The notes beneath the pieces are model-generated. The model ran no database searches. It was given only the letters and a program-made list of their open reading frames with translations, and was not told the origin of the DNA. Below, piece by piece: positions 1 through 8,152 of a stretch of DNA of 64,000 nt. A program made the position numbers and the translations under genes. Numbering within the stretch: position 1 is the stretch's first letter; each line of letters opens with the position of its first letter. Source of the DNA: JBGPGW01 sp046349515 (lineage in GTDB: Bacteria; Pseudomonadota; Alphaproteobacteria; CADEGL01); the NCBI GenBank assembly GCA_046349515.1, contig JAXMCE010000001.1:124001-188000 (forward strand), given 5' to 3'.

Positions 1-767
1 GTCAGGACCATGCCGCCCCGCGGCCCGCGCAAGGTCTTGTGCGTCGTCGTCGTGACCACGTGCGCATGGGGGAACGGGCTCGGATGGGCGCCGCCCGCGA
101 CGAGGCCCGCGAAATGCGCCATGTCGACCATGAAGAGCGCGCCCGTCGCATCCGCGATCGCGCGAAAGCGCGCGAAATCGATGGTGCGCGGATAGGCCGA
201 GCCGCCGGCGATGATGAGCTTCGGCTTCTCCTGACGCGCGAGCCGCTCGACCTCGTCGTGATCGATGAGCCCGTCCTGGCGCCGGACGCCATACTGCACC
301 GCGCGGAACCACTTGCCCGAGTAGTTGGGCGGCGCGCCGTGGGTGAGGTGCCCGCCGGCCGCGAGAGAGAGTCCGAGGACCGTGTCGCCCGGCGAGAGCA
401 ACGCGAAGAACACGGCCATGTTGGCCTGGGCGCCCGAGTGCGGCTGGACGTTCGCGAAACGGCAGCCGAAGAGAGTCTTCGCGCGCTCGATCGCGAGCTC
501 TTCGGCGACGTCGACGAACTCGCAGCCGCCGTAGTAGCGCCGGCCCGGATAGCCCTCCGCGTACTTGTTGGTGAGGACCGAGCCTTGCGCCTCGAGCACG
601 GCGCGCGAGACGATGTTCTCCGACGCGATGAGCTCGATATGCTCCTGCTGGCGGTGGAGCTCATCGACGATCGCGGCATGGAGCGCCGGATCCCTCTGCG
701 CGAGCGGCTCGGCGAAGAACGCCTCGCTTGGCACCGCACCACTCGCCGATTGTTTCACGCCCGCCAT
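1..767 (-). CDS. glyA: Serine hydroxymethyltransferase (partial, C-terminus off the left edge)
   Basis: PLP enzyme that interconverts serine and glycine while charging tetrahydrofolate with a one-carbon unit, in the cytoplasm. The reverse strand reads from an ATG at 767 without a stop to the window edge, giving about 255 residues. Visible family features are IELIASENIVS near residue 37, NKYAEGYPGRRYYGG (substrate/PLP binding), the HSGAQAN segment and, just before the edge, the PLP-lysine motif TTTTHKTLRGPRGG. The family is usually about 420-430 residues, so roughly 40 % is missing only because the window ends. The stop of rpiB lies 11 bp upstream in the same direction, which suggests an rpiB-glyA operon, an arrangement common in alphaproteobacteria. 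Identification is secure. Confidence 0.96.
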   Translation of the reverse strand, partial: MAGVKQSASGAVPSEAFFAEPLAQRDPALHAAIVDELHRQQEHIELIASENIVSRAVLEAQGSVLTNKYAEGYPGRRYYGGCEFVDVAEELAIERAKTLFGCRFANVQPHSGAQANMAVFFALLSPGDTVLGLSLAAGGHLTHGAPPNYSGKWFRAVQYGVRRQDGLIDHDEVERLARQEKPKLIIAGGSAYPRTIDFARFRAIADATGALFMVDMAHFAGLVAGGAHPSPFPHAHVVTTTTHKTLRGPRGGMVL

Positions 768-777
768 AGGAACCCCG

Positions 778-1215
778 TCAATTCATCTTCTGCACGCGGC
801 GGGCATGGCGCTCGCCGCCATCGAAAGCCGTCTCGAGGAAAACGCGAAGGCAATCCCGCGCGACCTCAGGGCCGAGAACCCGCGCGCCGAGCGCGAGCAC
901 GTTGGCATCGTTGTGCTGGCGCGCCAGCCGCGCCGACACCGCGTCGTGGCAGACGGCCGCCCGAATCCCCCTGTGCCGGTTGGCCGCGATCGACATGCCG
1001 ATGCCCGTGCCGCAGATGAGAACGCCACGCGCCGCGCGCCGCGCGAGGAGGGCGTTCGCAAGCGCGTTCGCAAAATCGGGATAGTCGACGCTGTCGACCG
1101 AATCGGTGCCAAGGTCGAGCACGCCGAATCCCGCGCTCTCCAAATCGCGCTTGAGGAGGCTTTTCAGCTCCACACCCGCATGATCCGCGGCAATAGCAAT
1201 CGTTTCCGAGACCAT
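778..1215 (-). CDS. rpiB: Ribose-5-phosphate isomerase B
   Basis: Interconverts ribose 5-phosphate and ribulose 5-phosphate in the pentose-phosphate pathway. The 145-residue product starts MVSETIAIAADHAG and carries the RpiB/LacAB hallmarks: the N-terminal ADHAG, the catalytic-cysteine segment LICGTGIGMSIAANR, and CHDAVSARLARQHNDANVL. Length is normal for RpiB. The frame is open 16 codons further upstream, to an ATG at 1263, but the ATG at 1215 gives the family-typical N-terminus. It sits immediately upstream of glyA on the same strand and probably heads that operon. Confidence 0.95.
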   Translation of the reverse strand: MVSETIAIAADHAGVELKSLLKRDLESAGFGVLDLGTDSVDSVDYPDFANALANALLARRAARGVLICGTGIGMSIAANRHRGIRAAVCHDAVSARLARQHNDANVLALGARVLGPEVARDCLRVFLETAFDGGERHARRVQKMN

Positions 1216-1635
1216 CGGCACAGGGCGCACCAATCCGTGAGGAGCGGGGTGGCTTGATACCATATCTCGCCCGCCTGCGCCAATGCGCCACTAGGTGTCG
1301 GGCGGAGCGACGAACAGCAACCGGGACGACCATGGGCGGGTCAGGGCCCGTCCCTGCCCACGCTGCCGGAAGCATGGGCGAGACGAGCCGGCCAGCTCTC
1401 GAGCCCGTTACAGAAATGACTCTCGGGCTCACCAGGATTCGTCTTTCCCGTTCTGCAAAAACTCGGGCATTCAGTCATACGAATTCTCGCCGCCCCCGCC
1501 GGTTTTATTCTCATGACCACAAACTTTTTCCGGTATTACTGCTCTCGTGCCTTACTTCATTGACACTCGCGACATGGCGTGTCAGAAGGCCGCCAATCCT
1601 TTGATCCCTCAAATGACAATCCGGAGCAGGTAAGA
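1216..1635. other. Gene-free divergent intergenic region rpiB/mucR
   Basis: About 420 bp between the divergently read rpiB and mucR with no credible coding region. The half next to mucR (about 1441-1620) is clearly richer in A and T than its surroundings, including runs such as AAACTTTTT near 1519. MucR/Ros regulators are known to bind AT-rich, degenerate targets and to repress their own promoters, so this is the likely mucR control region. I could not define a single palindrome or a -35/-10 pair with confidence. Confidence 0.5.
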
Positions 1636-2088
1636 ATGGCTGACGATACGCCTGAGAAGACCTCACCCGCCGAACTCCTTCGCATGACGACGGACGTCGT
1701 CTCGGCCTATCTCGGCCACAACATGCTTTCGGCGGCCCAAATTCCGGACGTCATCAAAGCCGTCTACGGCTCGCTTCAGTCGCTGCAGGGATCGGGTGCG
1801 GAGGGTCGGGCGGACGCGCTCCGCCCCGCGGTGCCGATCAAGAAATCGATCATGCCGGACCACATCGTCTGCCTCGAGGACGGCCGGAAGCTCAAGATGC
1901 TGAAGCGCCATCTGCGCACGACCTACGGCCTTTCGCCCGACGAGTACCGGGCCAAGTGGGGCCTGCCTGCGGACTATCCCATGGTCGCGCCCAACTACGC
2001 GGCGCAGCGCTCGGCCTTCGCCAAAAAGATCGGATTGGGCCGCAAGTCCTCAGGCGGACGCGGCCGGCGGTCACGCGGCAAGGGTTGA
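1636..2088 (+). CDS. mucR: MucR/Ros-family zinc-finger transcriptional regulator
   Basis: Global DNA-binding regulator of the alphaproteobacterial MucR/Ros family, which in relatives silences exopolysaccharide, motility and virulence genes. The 150-residue product has the core VPIKKSIMPDHIVCLEDGRKLKMLKRHL followed by YGLSPDEYRAKWGLPADYPMVAPNYA, the family's most conserved stretch. Cys and His of the Ros-type finger are visible in IVCLEDG and LKRHL; the first finger cysteine is replaced, as in many MucR proteins. The start at 1636 has GGAGCAGG just upstream; an in-frame GTG at 1579 is possible but gives an atypical N-terminus. The basic glycine/arginine/lysine C-terminus (KSSGGRGRRSRGKG) is longer than in many homologues. 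Confidence 0.93.
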   Translation: MADDTPEKTSPAELLRMTTDVVSAYLGHNMLSAAQIPDVIKAVYGSLQSLQGSGAEGRADALRPAVPIKKSIMPDHIVCLEDGRKLKMLKRHLRTTYGLSPDEYRAKWGLPADYPMVAPNYAAQRSAFAKKIGLGRKSSGGRGRRSRGKG

Positions 2089-2108
2089 TCGGAGCGACCG
2101 ATCGCCCC

Positions 2109-2336
2109 TCAAGCGTCGGTTCGTCCCTTGCTTTCCATCTGATGCCTGTCGCCCTTGCGGCTCAGGACATAGGCAAGCTTGCGCATGGCGTTCCGCCCGA
2201 GCGTATCCTCGCTCGCCGACGGCGGTCCCATGATGGACACCTCGGTCAAGCTTTCCGGATCGATCGCGGTGACCTTGATGAACTGCCCCACGCGCTGAAA
2301 CTCGAGGAACACGTCCCCGACTGTTGTCTCGGCCAT
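2109..2336 (-). CDS. Small DUF6898-type conserved protein
   Basis: A 75-residue protein, MAETTVGDVFLEFQRVGQF..., with the pattern VFLEFQRVG-x-FIKVTAIDPESLTEVSIMGP and KLAYVL, which I recognise as the small alphaproteobacterial DUF6898 family. The function is unknown. The frame is open upstream to 2567 but that extension is low-complexity translation of the intergenic region; the ATG at 2336 gives the family N-terminus. It lies convergent to mucR and divergent from the acyl-CoA dehydrogenase, with its promoter in the AT-rich stretch around 2380-2410. Confidence 0.8.
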   Translation of the reverse strand: MAETTVGDVFLEFQRVGQFIKVTAIDPESLTEVSIMGPPSASEDTLGRNAMRKLAYVLSRKGDRHQMESKGRTDA

Positions 2337-2501
2337 CCCCCCACGCCTCCCGTCGCGAGTCGCCCAAATGCTGTCCCGTAACGGATAGTTGATTAAGGTT
2401 AAAAAAGGGTTTCCAAACTGCCCGGCCCCTGCCATGCGGCCGGCCGAGGCGCTATGATCGATCTGCCTTCGCCCCAGTGAAAATCTAAGGAAGAGACCGC
2501 C

Positions 2502-3728
2502 ATGCCCCAGGATGCAGCCGCCCGCCCCACCTCCCAGGCGAAGGCAAAGGGAAAGACTGTATTTCAATGGGATGACCCCCTACTCCTCGAAGATCAGTTG
2601 AACGAGGACGAGCGGATGATCCGCGACACCGCGCGCGCCTACGCGCAAGAGAAGCTCATGCCGCGCGTGCTCGAAGCCAACCGCCACGAGCGCTTCGACC
2701 GAGCGATTATCAACGAGATGGGGGAGATGGGATTCCTCGGCGCGCCCCTTCACGGCTATGGCTGCGCCGGCATCAGCTACGTGTCCTACGGCCTCATCAT
2801 CCGCGAGATCGAGCGCGTGGACAGCGGCTACCGCTCGGCCTTGAGCGTTCAGTCGAGCCTCGTCATGTACCCGATCTACCAGTACGGGTCCGAGGCCCAG
2901 AAGGCGAAGTACCTTCCGCGCCTGGCCAAGGGCGAGATCGTGGGGTGCTTCGGCCTCACCGAGCCCGACCACGGATCGGACGCCGGCGCGATGAAGACCC
3001 GCGCGCGCAAGGGCGATGGCGGCTACGTGCTCTCGGGCGCGAAGATGTGGATCACCAACGCCCCCATCGCCGACGTCATGGTGGTCTGGGCCAAGGACGA
3101 CGAGGACCAGATCCGCGGCTTCATCCTCGAGCGCGGCATGGCGGGACTCTCGACGCCCAAGATCGAGGGCAAGTTCTCGCTCCGCGCTTCGGCGACGGGC
3201 GAGATCGTCATGGACAACGTCGTCGTGCCGGAAGCGAATCTGCTGCCCGGCGCGCGCGGGCTCTCGGGCCCGTTCGGCTGCCTCAACCGCGCGCGCTACG
3301 GCATCTCATGGGGAGCCATGGGAGCGGCCGAGTTCTGCTGGCACGCCGCGCGCACTTACGTCCTCGAGCGCAAGCAATTCGGCCGTCCCTTGGCGGCCAA
3401 CCAGCTCATCCAGAAGAAGTTGGCCGACATGCAGACGGAGATCGCGCTGGGGCTTCAGGGCTCGCTGCGCCTGGGGCGCATGATCGATGCCGGGACCGCC
3501 GCGCACGAATCGACCTCGCTCATGAAGCGCAACAACTGCGGCAAGGCGCTCGAGATCGCGCGGACCGCGCGCGACATGCATGGCGGCAACGGCGTCGCCG
3601 ACGAGTTCCACGTCATCCGCCATGTGATGAATCTGGAGGCCGTCAACACCTACGAAGGCACCCACGACATCCACGCGCTCATCCTCGGCCGCGCGCAGAC
3701 GGGTCTTCAGGCCTTCACCGGCGCTTGA
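2502..3728 (+). CDS. gcdH: Glutaryl-CoA dehydrogenase (acyl-CoA dehydrogenase family)
   Basis: FAD enzyme that oxidises and decarboxylates glutaryl-CoA to crotonyl-CoA in lysine, tryptophan and benzoyl-CoA breakdown. The 408-residue product shows the acyl-CoA dehydrogenase layout: an N-terminal helical domain, the FAD/substrate segment CFGLTEPDHGSDAG (about 149-162), KMWITNAPIADVMVVWAK, and the C-terminal catalytic region TYEGTHDIHALILGRAQTGLQAF, with Glu385 as the likely base. That C-terminal signature and the R-T-S-x-S-V-Q-S-S-L-type segment (SALSVQSSLVMYPI) distinguish GCDH from short-chain dehydrogenases. AAGGAAG precedes the ATG at 2502. It ends 8 bp from the convergent MarR regulator. 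No other lysine-degradation gene is adjacent. Confidence 0.92.
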   Translation: MPQDAAARPTSQAKAKGKTVFQWDDPLLLEDQLNEDERMIRDTARAYAQEKLMPRVLEANRHERFDRAIINEMGEMGFLGAPLHGYGCAGISYVSYGLIIREIERVDSGYRSALSVQSSLVMYPIYQYGSEAQKAKYLPRLAKGEIVGCFGLTEPDHGSDAGAMKTRARKGDGGYVLSGAKMWITNAPIADVMVVWAKDDEDQIRGFILERGMAGLSTPKIEGKFSLRASATGEIVMDNVVVPEANLLPGARGLSGPFGCLNRARYGISWGAMGAAEFCWHAARTYVLERKQFGRPLAANQLIQKKLADMQTEIALGLQGSLRLGRMIDAGTAAHESTSLMKRNNCGKALEIARTARDMHGGNGVADEFHVIRHVMNLEAVNTYEGTHDIHALILGRAQTGLQAFTGA

Positions 3729-3735
3729 ACGAGGT

Positions 3736-4305
3736 TCAGCGCACCGCGCGGAAGTTGACGCACATCTGACGCTTGTCGCCGCTCGTGAGCGGCTCGCCGC
3801 TCAAGCCGCAGCGATCGCCGTCGCCCCGGCCGTCCTTGAGGTGGCCGCAACGCTCGCACGCACCGAAGACTCGCGTGCCGCAGCGCGCGTGGAGCTCCGC
3901 CATCAGGCGGTTGAGACCGCTGACGATCGCGGCCCCCGCTTCCCCCGGCAGCATCGCCGCCGCCGCTTCGAGCTGGCGGATCGGGTCGAATTCGAGGATC
4001 GCCGCCCCCTCGGCCGTCACGTCCAAGGTCACCGACCGGCCGTCGGCGCGGTGGCGGGCCCGTCGGACATAGCCCTTGTTCTCCAGCGCACGGACCGTCT
4101 GGGACACCGTGCCCTTGGTCGTGCCGAGGAATTCGGCGAGCGCCGTGGGCGAGCGGGAGAAGCGGTTGGCGCGAGACAGGTAGCGAAGCGCATCCCATTG
4201 CGCCGGGTTCAATCCGCTCGCGAATTGGAGGCAATGGGTCGCCCGGCTGATGCGGTTCACAAGCTCAGCCACATTTGATTTCAATGGGTTATCTGACGAA
4301 CTCAT
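3736..4305 (-). CDS. MarR-family regulator with C-terminal cysteine cluster
   Basis: Winged-helix repressor-type regulator of 189 residues. Residues about 32-105 form the MarR wHTH (LTxxQWDALRYL, PTALAEFLGTTKGTVSQTVRALENKGYVRR, DGRSVTLDVTAEG). Unusually, the C-terminal 50 residues carry Cys142, Cys150, Cys153, Cys166 and Cys182 (FGACERCGHL ... DRCGLSGEPL ... QMCVNF), a spacing suited to a zinc or iron-sulfur site; this reading is inference. Translation may begin at ATG 4305 or at TTG 4311. It is divergent from the sigma-factor gene at 4423, and a perfect palindrome lies between them, so autoregulation and control of the sigma factor are likely. Confidence 0.85.
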   Translation of the reverse strand: MSSSDNPLKSNVAELVNRISRATHCLQFASGLNPAQWDALRYLSRANRFSRSPTALAEFLGTTKGTVSQTVRALENKGYVRRARHRADGRSVTLDVTAEGAAILEFDPIRQLEAAAAMLPGEAGAAIVSGLNRLMAELHARCGTRVFGACERCGHLKDGRGDGDRCGLSGEPLTSGDKRQMCVNFRAVR

Positions 4306-4358
4306 GCTCAAGATTTCGAGTCGCTATGAGTATTGACCACGCCGCTCTCAGCCCTTAC

Positions 4359-4375
4359 AGTATCGAGTCGATACT
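4359..4375. promoter_or_regulatory. Perfect 17-bp palindrome, candidate MarR operator
   Basis: AGTATCGA-G-TCGATACT is an 8+8 bp perfect inverted repeat with a 1-bp centre, located 48 bp before the sigma-factor start codon and 54 bp before the MarR start codon. Its size and symmetry fit a MarR dimer site. The regulatory role is inferred from position; the repeat itself is read directly. Confidence 0.7.
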
Positions 4376-4422
4376 AGCTTCATCAGACCATCGAAGCATC
4401 AGGAAAGAAGGTCTGTCCAACC

Positions 4423-5304
4423 ATGACATTTGTCAATTCGTCCCAGACCGAGCGGAGCGACCGGCGTTACATCGCGAACGCCATGGAAGCCCCCTATCTC
4501 GACCGCGAGGAGGAGCAGGCGCTCGCCCGGCGGTGGCGGGACGAGAAGGACGAGGGGGCGCTTCACGAGCTGATCGAAAGCCATGCGCGCCTGGTCGTCC
4601 GCATCGCGTGGGACTTCCGCAGGAGCGGCATGCCGCTTGGCGACCTCGTCCAGGAGGGCAATATCGGCTTGGCGCAGGCGGCCGCGCGCTTCGATCCCGA
4701 CCGCGACGTGCGCTTCGCGACCTATGCGGGCTGGTGGATCATGGCGGAAATCCAGGATTTCATCCTGAGGAACGCCTCGATCGTGCGCTTCGCGACGACG
4801 CCCGTGCACCGGAGCCTGTTCTTCAAGCTGCGGCGCATCCGCGCGCAGCGCCCGACCTTGCCCGACGGCTCGCTTCCCTCGGCCGAGCGCGAAGCGCTCG
4901 CGAAGGAGCTCGGCGTCTCCCTCGCGGACATCGAGCGGATCGATTCCAGCCTTGCGCGCGGCGACCAGTCGTTGAGCGCCACGCGCGAGTCCGATGACTC
5001 GGAGCCGCTCCAGGACATGCTGGCCGATCCCGGCCCCTCGCCCGAGGAGATCGCCATCGAATCGGTCGACGGCGACCTCAGGCGCGAGCGGCTGCGCGAA
5101 GCGCTCGGGCACCTGACACCGCGCGAGCGGACGATCATCGCCAACCGCTTCCTCGGCGAGCGCCGTCAGACCCTGTCCGAGATCGGCGACAGCTTCGGCG
5201 TCAGCAAGGAGCGCATCCGCCAGCTCGAGGCCAAGGCGCTCGCCAAGCTCGAGCAGGCTCTCCGCGATCCCGGCGCCGCGAACGGCGACCGCTTCATCTC
5301 TTAA
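4423..5304 (+). CDS. rpoH: RpoH-type (sigma-32 family) RNA polymerase sigma factor
   Basis: Alternative sigma factor of 293 residues, directing RNA polymerase to stress promoters. Region 2 is clear (LVVRIAWDFRRSG, GDLVQEGNIGLAQAAARFDPDRDVRFATYAGWWIMAEIQDFILRN), as is region 4 (LTPRERTIIANRFLGE ... LSEIGDSFGVSKERIRQLEAKALAKL). An RpoH-box-like segment, HRSLFFKLRRIRAQ, sits near residue 129 where Escherichia coli RpoH has QRKLFFNLR, so it belongs to the RpoH group rather than RpoD or RpoE. Alphaproteobacteria often carry several RpoH paralogues, and the divergence of the box suggests a secondary copy; that is inference. The likely MarR operator upstream indicates control by the neighbouring regulator. 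Confidence 0.88.
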   Translation: MTFVNSSQTERSDRRYIANAMEAPYLDREEEQALARRWRDEKDEGALHELIESHARLVVRIAWDFRRSGMPLGDLVQEGNIGLAQAAARFDPDRDVRFATYAGWWIMAEIQDFILRNASIVRFATTPVHRSLFFKLRRIRAQRPTLPDGSLPSAEREALAKELGVSLADIERIDSSLARGDQSLSATRESDDSEPLQDMLADPGPSPEEIAIESVDGDLRRERLREALGHLTPRERTIIANRFLGERRQTLSEIGDSFGVSKERIRQLEAKALAKLEQALRDPGAANGDRFIS

Positions 5305-5310
5305 GGTCCG

Positions 5311-6198
5311 TCAGCGTCCCTTCAGCATGCGGATGATGCCGGAGAAATCGAGCTCCGCATTGCCCGCGTTGCAGAAGAGCGCGTAGAGCGCGCTCGCTTC
5401 CGAGCCCAAGGGCGTCGCGGCCCCTGCACTCGCCGCCGCCTGCTGGGCAAGCCGCAGATCCTTGAGCATCATGGCCGCCGTGAAACCGGGCTTGTAGTCG
5501 CGATTGGACGGCGCCGTCGGGACGAGGCCGGGCTCGGGGCAATAGGTCGTGAGCGCCCAGCACTGCCCCGATGACTTCGAGCTGATCTCGAAAAGCTTCT
5601 TCGGATCGAGGCCGAGCTTCGCCGCCAGTGCGAAGGCCTCGCCGACGCCGATCATCGAGATGGCCAGCATCATGTTGTTGCAGATCTTCGCCGCCTGGCC
5701 AGCGCCCGACGGTCCGGCATGAACGATCGTCTTCCCCATGGTCTTGAGTATCGGCTCCGCGCGGGCGAAGGCGGCATCGCTTCCACCGACCATGAAGGTG
5801 AGGGTCGCGGCCTCGGCGCCCGCGACGCCGCCCGAGACGGGCGCATCCACCATGGCGAAGCCGGCCGATTCGGCCGCGGCGCTGACGGTGCGCGCGCTCT
5901 CGACGTCGATGGTCGAGCAGTCGATGAGGAGCGCGCCCGTCTTCGCCGCACCGATCAGGCCGTTCGCACCCTGATACACCTCGCGCACATGCTGGCCCGC
6001 GGGAAGCATGGTCACGACGATCTCCGCCCCCGCCACGGCCCCGGCCGCCGACTCGGCGCGCGCGGCCCCATCGCGGACGGATGCCTCGAGCTTCCCCGCG
6101 ACGACGTCGAACGCCGTGACACGGTGGCCCGCCTTCAGCAGGTTGCGCACCATGGGCCCGCCCATGTTGCCGAGACCGATGAATCCGATGTGAGACAT
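5311..6198 (-). CDS. mmsB: 3-hydroxyisobutyrate dehydrogenase
   Basis: NAD-dependent enzyme oxidising 3-hydroxyisobutyrate to methylmalonate semialdehyde, the step after the CoA hydrolase in valine breakdown. The 295-residue product has the Rossmann start IGFIGLGNMGGPM, the substrate loop DAPVSGGVAGAEAATLTFMVGG, the catalytic Lys171 in GAGQAAKICNNM, and the C-terminal KDLRLAQ, all typical of MmsB. It lies 15 bp downstream of the C13 protein gene and shares direction with the acyl-CoA dehydrogenase and CoA hydrolase further upstream, forming a valine cluster. It converges on rpoH with a 6-bp gap. Confidence 0.94.
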   Translation of the reverse strand: MSHIGFIGLGNMGGPMVRNLLKAGHRVTAFDVVAGKLEASVRDGAARAESAAGAVAGAEIVVTMLPAGQHVREVYQGANGLIGAAKTGALLIDCSTIDVESARTVSAAAESAGFAMVDAPVSGGVAGAEAATLTFMVGGSDAAFARAEPILKTMGKTIVHAGPSGAGQAAKICNNMMLAISMIGVGEAFALAAKLGLDPKKLFEISSKSSGQCWALTTYCPEPGLVPTAPSNRDYKPGFTAAMMLKDLRLAQQAAASAGAATPLGSEASALYALFCNAGNAELDFSGIIRMLKGR

Positions 6199-6213
6199 GT
6201 CTCAAGCCCTCCT

Positions 6214-6957
6214 CTAGCTGCCGCCGCGCCGCGGCAGCGACAAGCTCTCGACGCCCTTGCCGAAGAACGCCTGCGGCTGGGACGGCTCCTCGACCCAGCC
6301 CGTCTCCAAATCCTCGACGCACTCGACGGTCCGGTCGAAGAGCTGGTGCCAGGTGGCCGATCGCTCGATCTCATCGAGGAGACAACCGTCGAAATAGGTG
6401 TAATCGAGACGGAAGTCGCAGCCGAAGGACGAGCGGTCGCGCCGCGCGGCGGTGAGGATGATGCGGTTGGCCTTCTTGACGCCGTCGCGGAGGAACGTGC
6501 CCGAATGGCAGCCGGAGATGACCGCGATGGTCGGCACGCCGTCGCAATAGGTGTCGAGCGCCTTCTCCAAGTCTTCGGGATAGAGCTTCTCGTTGTTCAC
6601 GCGGTCGCGCTTGAGGTAAAGGCCGTGCTCCGTCCCGTGCGAGGTGAAATAGAGAAGGCAGCCGTCCGACGGGCCGATCTTGAGCGAATCGAGCGCCTCG
6701 AACAGGTTCTTCGTCGTCGCCGCCTGCGGTCCACGCGCGAAGGCCCGCGCCGAGCTCAGGATCCGCACCTCCGCGATGCCGCGCTGCTTGAAGCGGGTCG
6801 AGAGAGTCCGGACCGCGTTGTCGAAGACGGGAATCGAATCGTCGCCCGCGACGAGCACGGCCTTCCAACGGACCGCTTGCGCCGATGCGCCCGCCATCGT
6901 CGCGATCAAAAGCACGACCGCCAGACCCATGACCGCCCGAATGCGTCCCATGACCAT
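6214..6957 (-). CDS. Exported C13/caspase-like peptidase
   Basis: Predicted secreted or periplasmic cysteine peptidase of the legumain-like C13 (clan CD, caspase-fold) group. From the ATG at 6957 the product is 247 residues and begins with a signal peptide (basic MGRIRAV, hydrophobic core LAVVLLIATMAG, ASAQA cleavage region). The catalytic dyad is visible as His in YFTSHGTEH (about His107) and Cys in VISGCHSG (about Cys150), followed by a PQAFFG motif. Other start codons at 7011, 6975 and 6951 are possible and only change the N-terminus. It sits between two valine-degradation genes on the same strand. Its substrate is unknown and no such role in valine metabolism is known to me. Confidence 0.82.
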   Translation of the reverse strand: MVMGRIRAVMGLAVVLLIATMAGASAQAVRWKAVLVAGDDSIPVFDNAVRTLSTRFKQRGIAEVRILSSARAFARGPQAATTKNLFEALDSLKIGPSDGCLLYFTSHGTEHGLYLKRDRVNNEKLYPEDLEKALDTYCDGVPTIAVISGCHSGTFLRDGVKKANRIILTAARRDRSSFGCDFRLDYTYFDGCLLDEIERSATWHQLFDRTVECVEDLETGWVEEPSQPQAFFGKGVESLSLPRRGGS

Positions 6958-7077
6958 CCCGTCTCGACCCACCATCACCGCACTATGGGACGGGCCTTCA
7001 TCCTTCGACAAGCGCGGGATGAGGCCCTTCTACCGAACATCTCGAAGCAGAGCACGAGGCGATAGCGCCGTCAGCCA

Positions 7078-8148
7078 TCAACATTCGTCGAAAACGAGAT
7101 CCTCAGCGCCGAGCGGCGCGAACCATGCCTCGACCTCGGCATCGCTCACCTTGGCAAGGCTCGCCGGCCGCCATCGGGGCGAGCGGTCCTTGTCGATCAC
7201 CGCCGCGCGCACGCCTTCGTAGAAGTCATGCGCGGCCATGGCGCGCTGGACGAGACGATACTCCATCACCATGCAATCCTCGAAGCCGAGATCGGCGCCG
7301 CGCGCGATCGCCAAGCGCGTCACCTTCTGGCAGAGGGGCGATTTCTCAGCCATGGCTTTCAAGGTCGCTTGGGCCCATTCGCCCCCTTCCGCCCCGAGCG
7401 CCGCCTCGATGGCCTCGACATTCGGCGCGGCGAAGCACCGGTCGATGGCTTCGCGGTGGGCGACAAGCGGCGGCGGGCCCGGCGCCTCGGCGAATTCGGA
7501 AAGCACCTCGTCGACGATCTCCCGCGCATCGGTGTCGAGACCCGGATGGCGAAGCGCGGCGACGAGCTCATCGAGGCGCGCGCTCGGCACGGCGTGCGTC
7601 GCGAGGCCGGCATAGTGGCAGTCGGCCGCCTTCAAGCGCGCGCCGCTGAGGCCGAGATAGGTGCCGATCCGTCCCGGACAGCGGGGAAGGAAATAGGTGC
7701 CGCCCACATCGGGGAAGAGGCCGATCCCCGTCTCCGGCATGGCGAAGAGCGTGCGCTCCGTCACGACCCGGTGCGAGCCATGGACCGAGACGCCCACGCC
7801 GCCGCCCAAGGTGACGCCGTCCATGAGCGCCACGTAGGGCTTTGGGTAGCGCTTGATGCGGCGGTTGAGGTGGTACTCCTCGCGGTAGAAATCGGCGGTC
7901 AGCGTGTCGGTCTTCGACCGGCCCGACTCATAAAGGGCGCGGATGTCGCCGCCGGCGCAGAACGCCCGCTCGCCCGCGCCGCGGATGACGACGATGCGCA
8001 CCGACCTGTCGTCCGCCCAGGCGGCCAGCTGCCGGTCGAGCCCCCGCACCATGGCGAGCGTCAATGCGTTCAACGCCTGGGGCCGGTTGAGGGTGACGAC
8101 GCCGACGCCCGCGGCACGGTCGATGAGAATCTCGGGCGCGTCCGTCAC
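7078..8148 (-). CDS. 3-hydroxyisobutyryl-CoA hydrolase (crotonase superfamily)
   Basis: Hydrolyses 3-hydroxyisobutyryl-CoA to free 3-hydroxyisobutyrate in valine catabolism, preventing build-up of reactive methacrylyl-CoA. The 356-residue product contains VTLNRPQALNAL, the oxyanion-hole segment FCAGGDIRALYESG and the hydrolase signature GGGVGVSVHGSHRVVTERTLFAMPETGIGLFPDVGGTYFLPR, with the catalytic Glu in PETGIG and Asp in FPD; length and the C-terminal DFYEGVRAAVIDKDRSPRWRPASL distinguish it from plain enoyl-CoA hydratases. The GTG at 8148 is chosen, 4 bp after the stop of the upstream dehydrogenase; a GTG at 8160 overlapping that stop is the alternative. Translationally coupled to the upstream gene. 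Confidence 0.92.
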   Translation of the reverse strand: MTDAPEILIDRAAGVGVVTLNRPQALNALTLAMVRGLDRQLAAWADDRSVRIVVIRGAGERAFCAGGDIRALYESGRSKTDTLTADFYREEYHLNRRIKRYPKPYVALMDGVTLGGGVGVSVHGSHRVVTERTLFAMPETGIGLFPDVGGTYFLPRCPGRIGTYLGLSGARLKAADCHYAGLATHAVPSARLDELVAALRHPGLDTDAREIVDEVLSEFAEAPGPPPLVAHREAIDRCFAAPNVEAIEAALGAEGGEWAQATLKAMAEKSPLCQKVTRLAIARGADLGFEDCMVMEYRLVQRAMAAHDFYEGVRAAVIDKDRSPRWRPASLAKVSDAEVEAWFAPLGAEDLVFDEC

Positions 8149-8152
8149 GCGG

